NCBI GenBank assembly: GCA_963169135.1
Contig: CAUJEQ010000076.1
Span: forward strand, 1-25,143
Origin: Chloroflexota bacterium
GTDB lineage: Bacteria > Chloroflexota > Dehalococcoidia > Tepidiformales > Tepidiformaceae
DNA: 25,143 bases
Reading direction: 5' to 3'
Shown here: positions 1 through 7,791 of the stretch, in pieces
How the letters are laid out: each line of letters begins with the position of its first letter
How positions within the stretch are numbered: position 1 is the stretch's first letter
Notes under the pieces: model-generated
What the model was told of the DNA's origin: nothing
Databases searched by the model: none
What the model saw: the letters and a program-made list of their open reading frames with translations, nothing else
Translations under genes and position numbers: made by a program

Positions 1-354
1 GTTGCACGACAGCAGGAACCCCAGGTCGCCAGCCCCCATCTCGTCGTACATCTCCTTGAACTTGCAGCGGGTGACGTTGAACCCGAAGCGCGTATCGCTC
101 TGCTCCACCACATCCACGATGAGCGATCCTTCGCGCAGCACGCCGTTGGTCATCCGGGCGGAGAGCTGTTCGACGGTCGCAATCCGCGTGCGCTCACGCT
201 CGGCTTCGCCCTGCGCCCGTGCGATTCCTCGGATGGTCGCAGCCACCACGGCGTTCACCTGCTCTGCCCCGAACTCGGCCTGCATCGCCCGGATGATCGG
301 CACGAGCACCCCCGCTTCGATCTGGCGGCGCTCCAGGAGTGTCAGCTCTGCCAT
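1..354 (-). CDS. L-2-amino-thiazoline-4-carboxylate hydrolase-like protein, C-terminus cut by window edge
   Basis: The reading frame starts at an ATG at 354-352 and runs without a stop to the window edge, so only the first 118 residues are visible. It begins MAELTLLERRQIEAGVL and reaches an FNVTRCKFKEMYDEMG stretch followed by DLGFLLSCN. That arrangement resembles proteins annotated as L-2-amino-thiazoline-4-carboxylic acid hydrolase, in which a helical N-terminal part precedes a conserved Cys/Asp-containing segment. The named reaction (ring opening towards cysteine) is family knowledge. Many members have no proven substrate, so the exact role here is unknown. The start codon lies one base after the queG stop (TGA-C-ATG), so the two are almost certainly co-transcribed and translationally coupled. 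Confidence 0.7.
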   Translation of the reverse strand, partial: MAELTLLERRQIEAGVLVPIIRAMQAEFGAEQVNAVVAATIRGIARAQGEAERERTRIATVEQLSARMTNGVLREGSLIVDVVEQSDTRFGFNVTRCKFKEMYDEMGAGDLGFLLSCN

Positions 355-355
355 G

Positions 356-1495
356 TCACTCTCCCTCGATCGCGAACCTGAGTTCTTCGCGCACCCACGG
401 ATCCTGCTCCACCGCGAGCCGCGCCTCAAGTGTCTGCCTCCAGCCCGCCACCCCCACGCGCCTGCCAATCTGTCCCACCGCCCAGGCCGCATGCCCCCGA
501 ACCAGCACCGATTCATCGGCCAGCGCACCTGCCAGCGCGGTGACGTCCTCGGCCGTCCCCACGTTCCCGAACGCAATGCACGCGTTCCGCACCAGCCCGT
601 CACGTTTCGCCCGCATGATCGCGCGCCCCCGGTACCGGGCCGCGAAGCCTTCTTCGTCTAGCGCGAGCAGGTCGCGCAGAGCAGGTCGCGCATTGTCCAC
701 GGTCGTAGGGGCGAACTCGGGGTACGACTCCCACCGGCTCGCTCCCACCGGACACGAGTCGAGACAGTCGTCGCAGCCGAACACCCAGTCCTTGAACTTG
801 GCCCGCAATTCCCGCGGGACCACGCCGCGGTTTTCGATGGTGTGGTAGCTGATGCACAGCCGGGCATCGACCGTGTGGCCATCCGGGGCGATGGCGCCGG
901 TCGGGCACGCCGCGATACAGCGGGTGCAGTTGCCGCAAGTCTTCCTCAGTGGCCTACCCGGCTCCAGATCCAGCGTTGTCGCCACAACGCCCAGCAGCAC
1001 CCACGGCCCCCCACCGGACATGAGCAGCATGGTCGACTTCCCGATCCACCCCAATCCCGCGGCGGCGGCAAGTGGCCGCTCCAGCAGCGGCCCGTAGTCC
1101 ACGGTCGCTCGGGCCGCCTCGCCGAACTCCTCCCGGATCGTCCGGGCGATGCGGCGCAACCGCTTTTCGAACACCCGGTGGTAGTCGCGCCCCCGGGCGT
1201 AGCGTGCGACCCGGCCCCGTGTTGGGCCCGCGGTGTCTGCCTCAGGATCCCGTGAGTGGCACGGCAGCCCGGCAACGATGAGCGACCGCGCACCCGGCAG
1301 GAATGCCTGAGGGTCCGCGGCCCGCTCGATCCACGCCTCGTTCATCCACGCCATCCCGGCCAGCCGTCCTTGCCGGAGCGCCGCCATCCCCGCCTCCCGG
1401 ACGCCAGCGACCGGCCGTGCAGGAGCGACGCCGACCAGGCTCAGCCCCTCGCGCTCCACCATCTCCTTGGCCCGGGCCTGCGTAGAGGTCTCCAT
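356..1495 (-). CDS. queG: Epoxyqueuosine reductase QueG
   Basis: This 379-residue protein is a cobalamin- and iron-sulfur-dependent cytosolic enzyme that reduces epoxyqueuosine to queuosine in the wobble position of tRNA. The VDYGPLLERPLA segment carries the expected catalytic Asp (residue 133). It is followed by AAGLGWIGKST and two ferredoxin-like cysteine sets, C187/C190/C193/C197 and C214 plus C241/C244/C248. A C-terminal HEAT-like part (about 305-379, with VRNACIAFGNVG and VLVRGHAAWAVGQIG) matches the tRNA-binding HEAT domain of the long QueG form. Length is normal. The start is ATG at 1495, supported by a -10 hexamer (TACGCT) seven bases upstream. No other queuosine gene lies in the window. 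The ATC hydrolase-like gene follows in the same transcript. Confidence 0.95.
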   Translation of the reverse strand: METSTQARAKEMVEREGLSLVGVAPARPVAGVREAGMAALRQGRLAGMAWMNEAWIERAADPQAFLPGARSLIVAGLPCHSRDPEADTAGPTRGRVARYARGRDYHRVFEKRLRRIARTIREEFGEAARATVDYGPLLERPLAAAAGLGWIGKSTMLLMSGGGPWVLLGVVATTLDLEPGRPLRKTCGNCTRCIAACPTGAIAPDGHTVDARLCISYHTIENRGVVPRELRAKFKDWVFGCDDCLDSCPVGASRWESYPEFAPTTVDNARPALRDLLALDEEGFAARYRGRAIMRAKRDGLVRNACIAFGNVGTAEDVTALAGALADESVLVRGHAAWAVGQIGRRVGVAGWRQTLEARLAVEQDPWVREELRFAIEGE

Positions 1496-1502
1496 CAGCC
1501 AG

Positions 1503-1532
1503 AGCGTAGACCGCTTTTCCCGGCCCGGCCAA
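1503..1532 (-). promoter_or_regulatory. queG promoter, near-leaderless
   Basis: On the minus strand TTGGCC (1532-1527) is followed after 18 bases by TACGCT (1508-1503), then seven bases and the queG ATG. This predicts transcription beginning at or within a base or two of the start codon. No ribosome binding site is visible. The prediction rests on hexamer similarity and spacing only. Confidence 0.55.
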
Positions 1533-1579
1533 TAGTTTCTTACAGATGTGTCGAGTTAACCCTGTAAAACCCCAAAATG

Positions 1580-1593
1580 GTGACTTTCGTCAC
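1580..1593. promoter_or_regulatory. Inverted repeat GTGAC-N4-GTCAC, candidate operator
   Basis: A perfect 5-base inverted repeat with a 4-base spacer lies in the 133-base AT-richer gap between the divergent queG and HTH regulator genes. It sits about 24 bases upstream of the probable -10 (TAGGCT, 1617-1622) of the regulator. Its position suits autoregulation by the downstream HTH protein, but that is inference. Confidence 0.4.
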
Positions 1594-1628
1594 AAGCGGG
1601 AGGCTTGACAAAGGGGTAGGCTCCGCCC

Positions 1629-2270
1629 ATGGCACGCCACTGCAGCCTCGACCTCCTTGATCCCACCCGACGGGTGTTGATGACTATCCTGAAGCGGCAC
1701 GGCCAGGCATCCACCGAAACGCTCGCCACTGAGGCCTTCCTCTCCATCGGCGCAACCCGCCAGCACATGCAGGCGCTCGTCGACCAGGGGCTCGTCTCCT
1801 TCGACCTCGAGCGCCGCGGCCCGGGGCGCCCCCGGCACCTGTTCAGCCTCACCGCGTCGGGCCAGACACTCTTCCCCCAGTTCTATGAGGAGATGGCCGA
1901 CTCCCTCCTTGCGGCCGTTGAGGCCGAAGACCGTGACGTTCGCGACCGCGTCTTCACAAGGGTTGCGCAGGCCCAGATGCGCCGGACACTGGCTCGTCTC
2001 GAAGGTGTCGAGCCGTCGACCCGCTTCAAGGCCGCCATTTCCGCCCTTGAGGACAACGGGTACTTCCCATCCGTGACCATGGAAGGCACAGTCGCCCGGG
2101 TGTCGTTCCTCCACTGCCCGCTCATGGGGGTCGCTCCGCAGCACCCCGGGGTCTGCGAGGCCGAAGAACGCTGCATGCGCGCCGCCTTCGCTGTCGAGGG
2201 GATCGAGCGCGCCGCGCACCGTGTCCTGGGCGATCCGGTCTGCACCTACCTCGTCCCGATCAACAACTAG
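1629..2270 (+). CDS. SufR-like helix-turn-helix transcriptional regulator with C-terminal cysteines
   Basis: This 213-residue protein has an N-terminal winged-helix domain (about 7-80), with ATRQHMQALVDQGLVSFD as recognition helix region and RRGPGRPRHLFSLT as wing. This is the arrangement of SufR-type repressors. The C-terminal half carries C163, C176 (12 residues apart), C182 and C205. SufR proteins use widely spaced cysteines here to bind an Fe-S cluster and sense iron-sulfur status. The first two spacings fit, while the third cysteine is closer than usual. No suf genes are adjacent, so targets are unknown. The start ATG is preceded by TAGGCT six bases upstream, suggesting a leaderless message. 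The divergent queG product is itself an iron-sulfur enzyme, so a regulatory link is possible but unproven. Confidence 0.75.
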   Translation: MARHCSLDLLDPTRRVLMTILKRHGQASTETLATEAFLSIGATRQHMQALVDQGLVSFDLERRGPGRPRHLFSLTASGQTLFPQFYEEMADSLLAAVEAEDRDVRDRVFTRVAQAQMRRTLARLEGVEPSTRFKAAISALEDNGYFPSVTMEGTVARVSFLHCPLMGVAPQHPGVCEAEERCMRAAFAVEGIERAAHRVLGDPVCTYLVPINN

Positions 2271-2344
2271 CCTTCCCGCGGGTCACGAGCCCCGGCGGCA
2301 GGGACAGCCTCGGGGTGCGCAGAGACTGCGCCATGCCGGTTTGG

Positions 2345-3628
2345 TTAGCTCCGCGCTTTCTTCGCGTCGAACCACGCCCGCAACTCCGCCGCGTTCTCCC
2401 CCACCTTCCGGATCGCTGCCCCGATCTGCGCCATCAACTCAGGCTCGTCAACGTAGTAGTTCCCGCTCACCTGAAACTCGACCTTCGCCATGCGCTCGGC
2501 GACCGGGCAGTCGCCTTTCCGGTACTCGATGGGATCGGGCGAGAGTGCCCAGGGGTAGCCGCGGCCGAAGTAGTCGTGGTTCTGGAACCGCGGTCGCAGG
2601 TAGAGCGGCACCTTCACGTAGACGTTTGCGGCCACGCCCTCGGCTTTCAGTGCCTCAACGAACTCATCCCGGGAGAGTGGCAGGACATCCGGCCGGTACG
2701 TGAACGGGATGTTGTAGTAGGCGTGCCGGTCGGTCTCCAGCAGCGGGTCCGGTACGTCCACGTATGGCACATCGCGCACTGCGTCGCACAGGCGTTGGGC
2801 GTTCCGCCCGCGAGCCAGGGTCCACTCTTCCAGGTACTTCAGTTGGGTGTTCGCCATCGCGGCCGCCATCGAGTGCATCCGGTAGTTGAACGCCAGGCTG
2901 TCGATCTTCTCCCGAAATTCAGGGAGCTCGAGTTCGGCGTACAGCCGCTGCGGGTGGGTGCCCATGCTCATCGCCCGCTCGTACATCTCCCGGTCGTCGC
3001 AGACCAGGATGCCGCCCTCGCCCCCGGTCAGGTTCTTCGAAGCCTGGAGCGAGAACGCGCCCACCGTCCCCCACGAGCCCAGCAATCTGCCCGCGTGCCT
3101 ACCCCCGTGCGCCTGCGCGCAATCCTCGATGACGGCCAGCCCGTGCCGCCCGGCGACCTCCATGATGCGGGTCATGTCGGCGGGGAAGCCGAAGATGTGG
3201 ACCACTACGATCGCCTTTGTCCGCGGCGTGATCAGCTGCTCGATCGAGTCCGGATCAAGCGTGAATGTGTGCGGGTCGATGTCGGCGAAGATGGGGATCG
3301 CGAAGTTTTGGAGGATGCAGCTGACCGAAGCGCCCCAGGTGAACGGCGATGCGATCACCTCGTCGCCCGGTTGCACGCCGGCCCCGTGCAGCGCGAGCAT
3401 CAGCGCTGCCGTGCCGCCGTTGACGGCAAGAGCGTATTTCCGCCCGTGCAGTGCGGCGAACGCGCGCTCGAATTCGCCCTGCGTGCCCTCGGCCCCGACC
3501 GGGCAGAGGGTCTCCTCGGTGATCACCCTCGTAATCTCGGCCAGCGTTTCCCGGTCTACGAGCGGCCATGGGGGCGTGGCGGCGATGACGGCTGGCGTGC
3601 CCCCGAGCAGGGCGGCGGTTTGGCTCAT
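2345..3628 (-). CDS. DegT/DnrJ/EryC1/StrS-family PLP aminotransferase
   Basis: From the chosen start this is 427 residues, normal for the family. It has an N-terminal VNGGTAALMLAL segment, IEDCAQAHGG with the PLP-pyridine Asp (D169), and FSLQASKNLTGGEGG with the Schiff-base lysine (K198). Members transfer an amino group to keto sugars in surface polysaccharide or antibiotic sugars, or to cyclitol ketones; the substrate cannot be told here. The frame stays open to an ATG at 3685, but the start MSQTAALLGG at 3628 is preferred. It fits where homologues usually begin, and CATACT lies seven bases upstream with TTGCCC 18 bases further. No sugar-nucleotide or glycosyltransferase genes flank it, so it is an isolated member. 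It converges with the SufR-like gene. Confidence 0.88.
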   Translation of the reverse strand: MSQTAALLGGTPAVIAATPPWPLVDRETLAEITRVITEETLCPVGAEGTQGEFERAFAALHGRKYALAVNGGTAALMLALHGAGVQPGDEVIASPFTWGASVSCILQNFAIPIFADIDPHTFTLDPDSIEQLITPRTKAIVVVHIFGFPADMTRIMEVAGRHGLAVIEDCAQAHGGRHAGRLLGSWGTVGAFSLQASKNLTGGEGGILVCDDREMYERAMSMGTHPQRLYAELELPEFREKIDSLAFNYRMHSMAAAMANTQLKYLEEWTLARGRNAQRLCDAVRDVPYVDVPDPLLETDRHAYYNIPFTYRPDVLPLSRDEFVEALKAEGVAANVYVKVPLYLRPRFQNHDYFGRGYPWALSPDPIEYRKGDCPVAERMAKVEFQVSGNYYVDEPELMAQIGAAIRKVGENAAELRAWFDAKKARS

Positions 3629-3635
3629 GGCGCGG

Positions 3636-3665
3636 AGTATGGCCAATCGAGTGAACGCCGGGCAA
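3636..3665 (-). promoter_or_regulatory. Promoter of the DegT-family gene, near-leaderless
   Basis: Minus strand TTGCCC (3665-3660), 18-base spacer, CATACT (3641-3636), then seven bases to the ATG at 3628. The geometry matches that in front of queG and leuB (18-base spacer) and supports the shorter start of this gene. Confidence 0.5.
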
Positions 3666-3733
3666 CTCTTCTTCGTACATGACATGACTCACACCATCCC
3701 ACTCCTGCTGTCACGGAGTAGCATGCGCGCCAA

Positions 3734-4792
3734 ATGATTGAACAATCCTTCGCAAGGGAGCCCACCGGGATCTGGAGCCTTCCCAGGCAGGAGTCCCGCC
3801 TGCAGACCTACCGGCGCCGACTGCTCACGGGGCCGGTGTACTTGCTCGCCGGGTTGCTCGCATTTGCGCTTGCCCCCGTCCTGTATCCGCTTGCCTTCGT
3901 CGTTGATATCGGCGGGCGGCGGCGCCTGGCGACCGTCCGCGCGATCGCCATGGCCCACGTCTACCTGGCTTGCGAGGCTTGCGGGATGGCCGGCAGTGCC
4001 TGGATCTGGGTGACTCGGGGCTCCAATCGCGAGCGCTTTCTCGAGAGGAACTTTCGTCTTCAATGCTGGTGGGCCGGCAGCCTGTTTCGCGCCGGCGTCC
4101 GCCTCTTCGGTCTCCAGGTGGAGGTAGAAGGCGACGAGCTCGCCCGTACCGGCCCGATGCTCGTCTTCGCGCGGCACGTCAGCCCCATCGACAACCTGCT
4201 CCCGGCGGTCCTCATCTCCGACGCCCATGGGATTCGCCTGCGCTGGGTCATCAACCGCTCACTGTTGCGTGACCCGTGCCTCGACATCGTGGGCAACCGG
4301 CTCCCGAACTGCTTCGTCGCGGCCGGCACCGGAGACAGCGAGGCGGAGATCCGCAGGGTGCAGGTCCTCGGCCATGACCTCGGTCCCCGCGATGGCGTCC
4401 TCATCTTCCCGGAGGGCGCCCTCTTTTCGCCCTCACGGCTCGATCGCGTTCTCGGCCGCATCGAGGCGTCTGGCGACGAACGCCTCCTCGCGCGCGCCCG
4501 GCGCCTCCAGAACCTTCTCCCGCCGCGCCTGGGGGGTTCGACGGCATTGCTCGAAGCTGCGCGCGGGACCGATGTAGTCTTCCTCGCCCACACGGGCCTT
4601 GAGGGAGCCACGGAGTATCGCAACATCCTCCGCGGCGGACTGATCGGACGCACTCTCCGCGTGCGTATATGGCGTGTACCCGCCGACGAGGTTCCCCCTT
4701 CTCGCGACGGCCGCACCGAGTGGCTCTTCGACCAGTGGGAGCAACTCGACAACTGGGTGTCCGCCAACCAACCGGCCGCACTTCCGAGGTGA
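3734..4792 (+). CDS. Membrane-associated PlsC-type acyltransferase
   Basis: This 352-residue protein has an N-terminal hydrophobic segment (about 31-55). A glycerophosphate-type acyltransferase core follows: ARHVSPIDNLLP gives the catalytic HX4D motif (near residue 148), and VLIFPEGALFSP gives the FPEG substrate-binding motif. Such enzymes transfer acyl groups to lysophosphatidate or related membrane lipid acceptors at the inner face of the membrane. Compared with minimal PlsC (about 240 residues) it is long, with an extended C-terminus ending in a Trp-rich stretch (TEWLFDQWEQLDNWV). The acceptor is therefore uncertain. The ATG at 3734 follows TAGCAT (3719-3724) by nine bases. The next gene starts three bases after its TGA, so the two products probably act in one lipid pathway. 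Confidence 0.82.
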   Translation: MIEQSFAREPTGIWSLPRQESRLQTYRRRLLTGPVYLLAGLLAFALAPVLYPLAFVVDIGGRRRLATVRAIAMAHVYLACEACGMAGSAWIWVTRGSNRERFLERNFRLQCWWAGSLFRAGVRLFGLQVEVEGDELARTGPMLVFARHVSPIDNLLPAVLISDAHGIRLRWVINRSLLRDPCLDIVGNRLPNCFVAAGTGDSEAEIRRVQVLGHDLGPRDGVLIFPEGALFSPSRLDRVLGRIEASGDERLLARARRLQNLLPPRLGGSTALLEAARGTDVVFLAHTGLEGATEYRNILRGGLIGRTLRVRIWRVPADEVPPSRDGRTEWLFDQWEQLDNWVSANQPAALPR

Positions 4793-4795
4793 CCC

Positions 4796-5593
4796 ATGCC
4801 CGATGAACTTCCGCTCGTCTTGCTCTCCTCTGCAGGCGCCGTGATAGCCCTGATGATGGCAGCCTGGATTGTCAGCGTGGTCATCAAAGACGCGAGCATC
4901 GTCGATATCATCTGGGGCGCCGGATTCGTACTCGTCGCCTGGGTCGCGTTCTTCACAGGTGACGGCTACGACGGCCGCAAGTGGCTGATCACGCTGCTTG
5001 CCTCTGCCTGGGGACTTCGGCTTTCCACCTACCTCTACATCCGCAACCACGGCAAGGGCGAGGATTACCGCTACCAGGCCATGCGCCGCCACTGGGGACC
5101 GCGTTTCCCCATCATCAGCCTCTTCACCGTCTTCGGGCTGCAGGGCGTGCTGATGTTCGTCATTTCGATGCCGCTCCAGGTCGCCCAGCTTTCCGGCATG
5201 CCTGACAGCCTGACCTGGATCGACTACCTGGGCGCCGCTGTCTTCGTTATCGGACTTGCTTTCGAAGCCGTTGGCGACTTCCAGCTCGCACGATTTAAGG
5301 CCGACCCCGCAAATGCGGGGAAAGTCATGGATCGGGGTCTCTGGCGCTACACCCGCCACCCCAACTACTTCGGCGACGCCGTGCTCTGGTGGGGCCTCTT
5401 CCTCATCGCTGCCGCCCGCCCCGCCAACCTGGTCGTCATCTTCAGCCCAATCATCATGACCGTCCTCCTCACACGCGTGTCGGGCGTGCCACTGCTCGAG
5501 AAGTCGCTGACGAAGCGCCGCGAAGGCTACGACGACTACATCGCCCGCACGAGTGGCTTCATTCCGCGCCCCCCGAGGCGCCTTCGCGAATAG
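4796..5593 (+). CDS. DUF1295 integral membrane protein, steroid 5-alpha-reductase/isoprenylcysteine methyltransferase-like
   Basis: This 265-residue polytopic membrane protein has about six hydrophobic segments. It carries the family signature DASIVDIIWG near the N-terminus and GLWRYTRHPNYFGDAVLWWG near residue 180. The RHPNYFGD motif is shared by DUF1295, ergosterol C-24 reductases and isoprenylcysteine carboxyl methyltransferases, where it binds the NADPH or SAM cofactor. It probably modifies a membrane lipid or fatty acyl chain; no specific substrate is supported. The ATG lies three bases after the acyltransferase stop, with GAGGTGA overlapping that stop as ribosome site, so expression is coupled. 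Length is typical of the family. Confidence 0.85.
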   Translation: MPDELPLVLLSSAGAVIALMMAAWIVSVVIKDASIVDIIWGAGFVLVAWVAFFTGDGYDGRKWLITLLASAWGLRLSTYLYIRNHGKGEDYRYQAMRRHWGPRFPIISLFTVFGLQGVLMFVISMPLQVAQLSGMPDSLTWIDYLGAAVFVIGLAFEAVGDFQLARFKADPANAGKVMDRGLWRYTRHPNYFGDAVLWWGLFLIAAARPANLVVIFSPIIMTVLLTRVSGVPLLEKSLTKRREGYDDYIARTSGFIPRPPRRLRE

Positions 5594-5608
5594 CGCTAGA
5601 CTGGGAAG

Positions 5609-5959
5609 GTGCCCATAAGCTTTGCCGGCCGAGTTCGGGATTTTGCGATGGCGTTCGACGGGACCCGCGAGGAGTTCTCCTTCGGCCCCGGCAGTGCGCT
5701 TTATAAGGCGCCGAACGGCAAGATGTTCGCGATCGCCTCGGACCAGGACGACGGCACCCACGTCTCACTCAAGCTGACTCCGGCGGAGTCGGAAGAAGCA
5801 CTCACGCTCCCGTTTGTCCGGCCCGCCCCTTACCTCGCCCGCAACCACTGGATCATGAGCATCATCGCGACCGAACCCGAGTTCGACATGACCTGCGGCT
5901 GGATCCGCCGCAGTCATGAGCTGGTCACGGCGACAAAGCCACGACGGGCTCCTCGCTGA
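5609..5959 (+). CDS. MmcQ/YjbR-family protein
   Basis: This 116-residue protein shows the family pattern: an N-terminal GSALYKAPNGKMFAIA strand pair, VSLKLTPAESEEA, then PFVRPAPYLARNHWI and a C-terminal SHELVTA helix. MmcQ/YjbR proteins have a CyaY-like fold and are annotated as DNA-binding from structural similarity; no biochemical role is settled. The start is GTG at 5609, supported by TAGACT (5597-5602) six bases upstream and no ribosome site, so the gene may have its own leaderless transcript despite lying 15 bases after the DUF1295 gene. Its last codons form the left arm of a hairpin shared with the convergent acyl-CoA dehydrogenase gene. Confidence 0.8.
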   Translation: MPISFAGRVRDFAMAFDGTREEFSFGPGSALYKAPNGKMFAIASDQDDGTHVSLKLTPAESEEALTLPFVRPAPYLARNHWIMSIIATEPEFDMTCGWIRRSHELVTATKPRRAPR

Positions 5960-5973
5960 AGAAGAGCCCGTCG
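5942..5973. terminator. Bidirectional terminator-like hairpin
   Basis: A perfect 10-bp stem (CGACGGGCTC at 5942-5951 and its complement at 5964-5973) with a 12-base loop sits between convergent genes. The left arm lies inside the last codons of the YjbR gene. There is no real T-tract on the plus side and only a short T-containing stretch on the minus side. Confidence 0.65.
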
Positions 5974-5995
5974 CGATGTCTTGCCAGAAGCAGTC

Positions 5996-7213
5996 CTAAA
6001 TACCGAAGTCCCAGCTCCCACCGTCGTGGTATTTGTTGAGGACGTTCTTGGCGATGAGGATGCGGTGTACTTCGTCCGGGCCGTCAGCCAGTCGCAGTGT
6101 GCGCGCGCCGGTGTACATCCCGGCCAGCGGCGTGTCGCCGGAGACGCCCATCGCGCCGTGCACCTGGATCGCCCGGTCCACCACCCGCTCGAATGCGGCC
6201 GGCACGTAGACCTTCAGTGCCGAGATGATCGTCCGCGGATCCTGTCCGCTGTCGATGATCTCGGCCGTGTGAATCGTCATCAGGCGGGCAGTCATGATGT
6301 CGATGTACGAATCGGCGATGAAGCCCTGGATGAACTGCTTCGTCTCAAGCCGGCCGCCGTGCACTTCGCGGTCGATCGCGCGCTTCACCATCAGGTCGAA
6401 CGCCCGCCACATCTGGCCCACGCTGTTCATGCAGTGGAAGACCCGTCCCGCGCCGAGCCGGTCCTGGGCCGCCTGGTGGCCGGTCCCCGTGCGTCCGAGC
6501 TGGTTCGTCACTGGCACACGCACGTTCTTGTACTCGATCTCGCAGTGATTCGAATCGTGGCCCCACACCGGGATGCGCCGCACGATGTTGAAGCCCGGAG
6601 TATCGGTTGGGACGATGATCTGGGTCATCTTGTCGCGCACGCCGGCGGCTCCGTCCACCTCCTCGGTCCGGCACATCACGATCGCGAAGGCCGCGCCGTC
6701 GGCGCCCGAGGTGAACCACTTCCGCCCGTTGATCACCCACTCGTCGCCGTCGCGAATCGCCCGCGTCTGGATCGCATAAGGGTTCGAGCCCGGAGCGTCC
6801 GGTTCGGTCATCGAGAAGCAGGAGCGGATGTCGCCCGCGATCAGCGGCTCAAGCCACTTCTTCTTCTGCTCGTCCGTCCCGTATTTGATGAGGATCGTCT
6901 GGTTGCCTGAATCCGGCGCAACCACGCCAAACAGCGGGTTCGAGTACGGGCTCCACGCGAGGATCTCGTTCATGTAGGCGTGCTTCATGAAGCCGATGCC
7001 CATCCCGCCGTATTCCTGCGGCAGGTGCGGGGCCCAGAGGCCCGCCTTCTTCACGTTCTCCTGGATCTCCCGCCGAATTCGCACAGTATCCGGGTTCCGG
7101 TAGTCACCGAGTTGGTCTTCGTTCGGGATGATGTAGCGGTTGACGATGTTCGCAGTCGCCTCGCGGACCTGGTTGATCTCCGGGTCAAGGGTTGGGATGG
7201 GGGCGATTTCCAT
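5996..7213 (-). CDS. Acyl-CoA dehydrogenase
   Basis: This 405-residue flavoprotein introduces the alpha-beta double bond into an acyl-CoA ester, passing electrons to an electron-transfer flavoprotein. Visible parts are the N-terminal helical domain, the middle beta domain with CFSMTEPDAPGSNP (FAD/substrate contact) and GRKWFTSGADGA, and the C-terminal helical domain with IQVHGAMGVSGDTPLA and LADGPDEVH. The ADGPDEVH ending is typical of the ACAD10/11-like branch, in which an acidic residue near this point acts as base. Chain-length preference cannot be read from sequence. GGAGG lies just before the ATG, and a possible -10 TAGACT (7250-7245) gives a leader of about 25 bases. No ETF or other beta-oxidation gene is adjacent. 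Confidence 0.93.
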   Translation of the reverse strand: MEIAPIPTLDPEINQVREATANIVNRYIIPNEDQLGDYRNPDTVRIRREIQENVKKAGLWAPHLPQEYGGMGIGFMKHAYMNEILAWSPYSNPLFGVVAPDSGNQTILIKYGTDEQKKKWLEPLIAGDIRSCFSMTEPDAPGSNPYAIQTRAIRDGDEWVINGRKWFTSGADGAAFAIVMCRTEEVDGAAGVRDKMTQIIVPTDTPGFNIVRRIPVWGHDSNHCEIEYKNVRVPVTNQLGRTGTGHQAAQDRLGAGRVFHCMNSVGQMWRAFDLMVKRAIDREVHGGRLETKQFIQGFIADSYIDIMTARLMTIHTAEIIDSGQDPRTIISALKVYVPAAFERVVDRAIQVHGAMGVSGDTPLAGMYTGARTLRLADGPDEVHRILIAKNVLNKYHDGGSWDFGI

Positions 7214-7309
7214 GACGCTCCTCCAGATGAGCTTTGCCCGGGTAGTCTAGGTGAATTGTCGGGGGACAACCATGTGCAGCCGCGCCCCGGGAGCCGTCCC
7301 CCACGCGTG

Positions 7310-7771
7310 CTAGGTAATTGGCCAGCGCGCGCTCGCCTCGTATGCGTGCGCGATGGCGTGATGGATCCACACCTGCGCCACGATCTCCGCCTTCTCCATC
7401 TCGTACCCGCCCAGCTTGACCACCTTCGCCAGGTCCGCCTCGTCCAGCGTTGCAACAAAGTCCCCTGAGATGTTGTGACCATCGATGATCGCCTGGATCA
7501 CCTCGTCCTTCGACTTTTCGGTCAGTGCGGCGATGGCTGCGGCGTTTCCCTGGGCAATGCGGTCCGCGCCGATTCCCGAAAGCACGCCCGCGTCCAGCAA
7601 CGGATACAACCCGCTCGCCCCTCCGGCCGTCGCCGCGACATGCCGGAACGCATCGCCGCTCGTCCACTGGTGCCCCAGTTGGTGGTCCCAGTCCTCGGTG
7701 TTGCGGGCAGCAGCCGCCGCGCGTTGCCCCGCAAACCGAATGCCATCCACAAGTTCCTGCTTCGTTATCAC
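7310..7771 (-). CDS. DinB-like / maleylpyruvate isomerase-like metal-dependent protein
   Basis: The protein is 153 residues, the usual size for a DinB four-helix bundle. Helix 2 reads WTSGDAFRHVA with H44, and the last helix has WIHHAIAHAYEA with H138 and H142. Together these form the three-His metal site of the DinB/YfiT/mycothiol-dependent isomerase superfamily. Some members are thiol-dependent transferases, but most are uncharacterised, so no substrate is claimed. The start is GTG at 7771, set by a strong AGGAGG (7782-7777) five bases upstream. That ribosome site is inside a perfect palindrome, described separately. The gene lies 130 bases downstream of the nitroreductase gene on the same strand. 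Confidence 0.75.
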   Translation of the reverse strand: MITKQELVDGIRFAGQRAAAAARNTEDWDHQLGHQWTSGDAFRHVAATAGGASGLYPLLDAGVLSGIGADRIAQGNAAAIAALTEKSKDEVIQAIIDGHNISGDFVATLDEADLAKVVKLGGYEMEKAEIVAQVWIHHAIAHAYEASARWPIT

Positions 7772-7776
7772 GGCTT

Positions 7777-7791
7777 CCTCCTGTCAGGAGG
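7777..7791 (-). promoter_or_regulatory. Palindrome covering the ribosome binding site of the DinB-like gene
   Basis: On the minus strand CCTCCTG-A-CAGGAGG is a perfect inverted repeat with 7-base arms. The right arm is the ribosome site (AGGAGG) and the left arm is its exact complement. A -10-like TAGAAT lies at 7800-7795, which would place the transcription start within the left arm. The element could be an RNA hairpin that hides the ribosome site, or a DNA operator over the start site. Confidence 0.5.

Noticed and set aside
1605..1610. TTGACA as a -35 box for the SufR-like gene
   Set aside because: It lies only six bases before the probable -10 TAGGCT, and no other -10 sits 16-18 bases downstream before the start codon.
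2315..3682. Long plus-strand frame of 455 codons opposite the DegT-type gene
   Set aside because: It is the antisense shadow of a clear PLP aminotransferase; the translation has no recognisable motif and shows the His/Arg/Val bias of reversed high-GC codons.
4433..5761. Minus-strand frame of 442 codons opposite the acyltransferase and DUF1295 genes
   Set aside because: It spans two well-supported genes and their junction on the other strand, and its product matches nothing recognisable.
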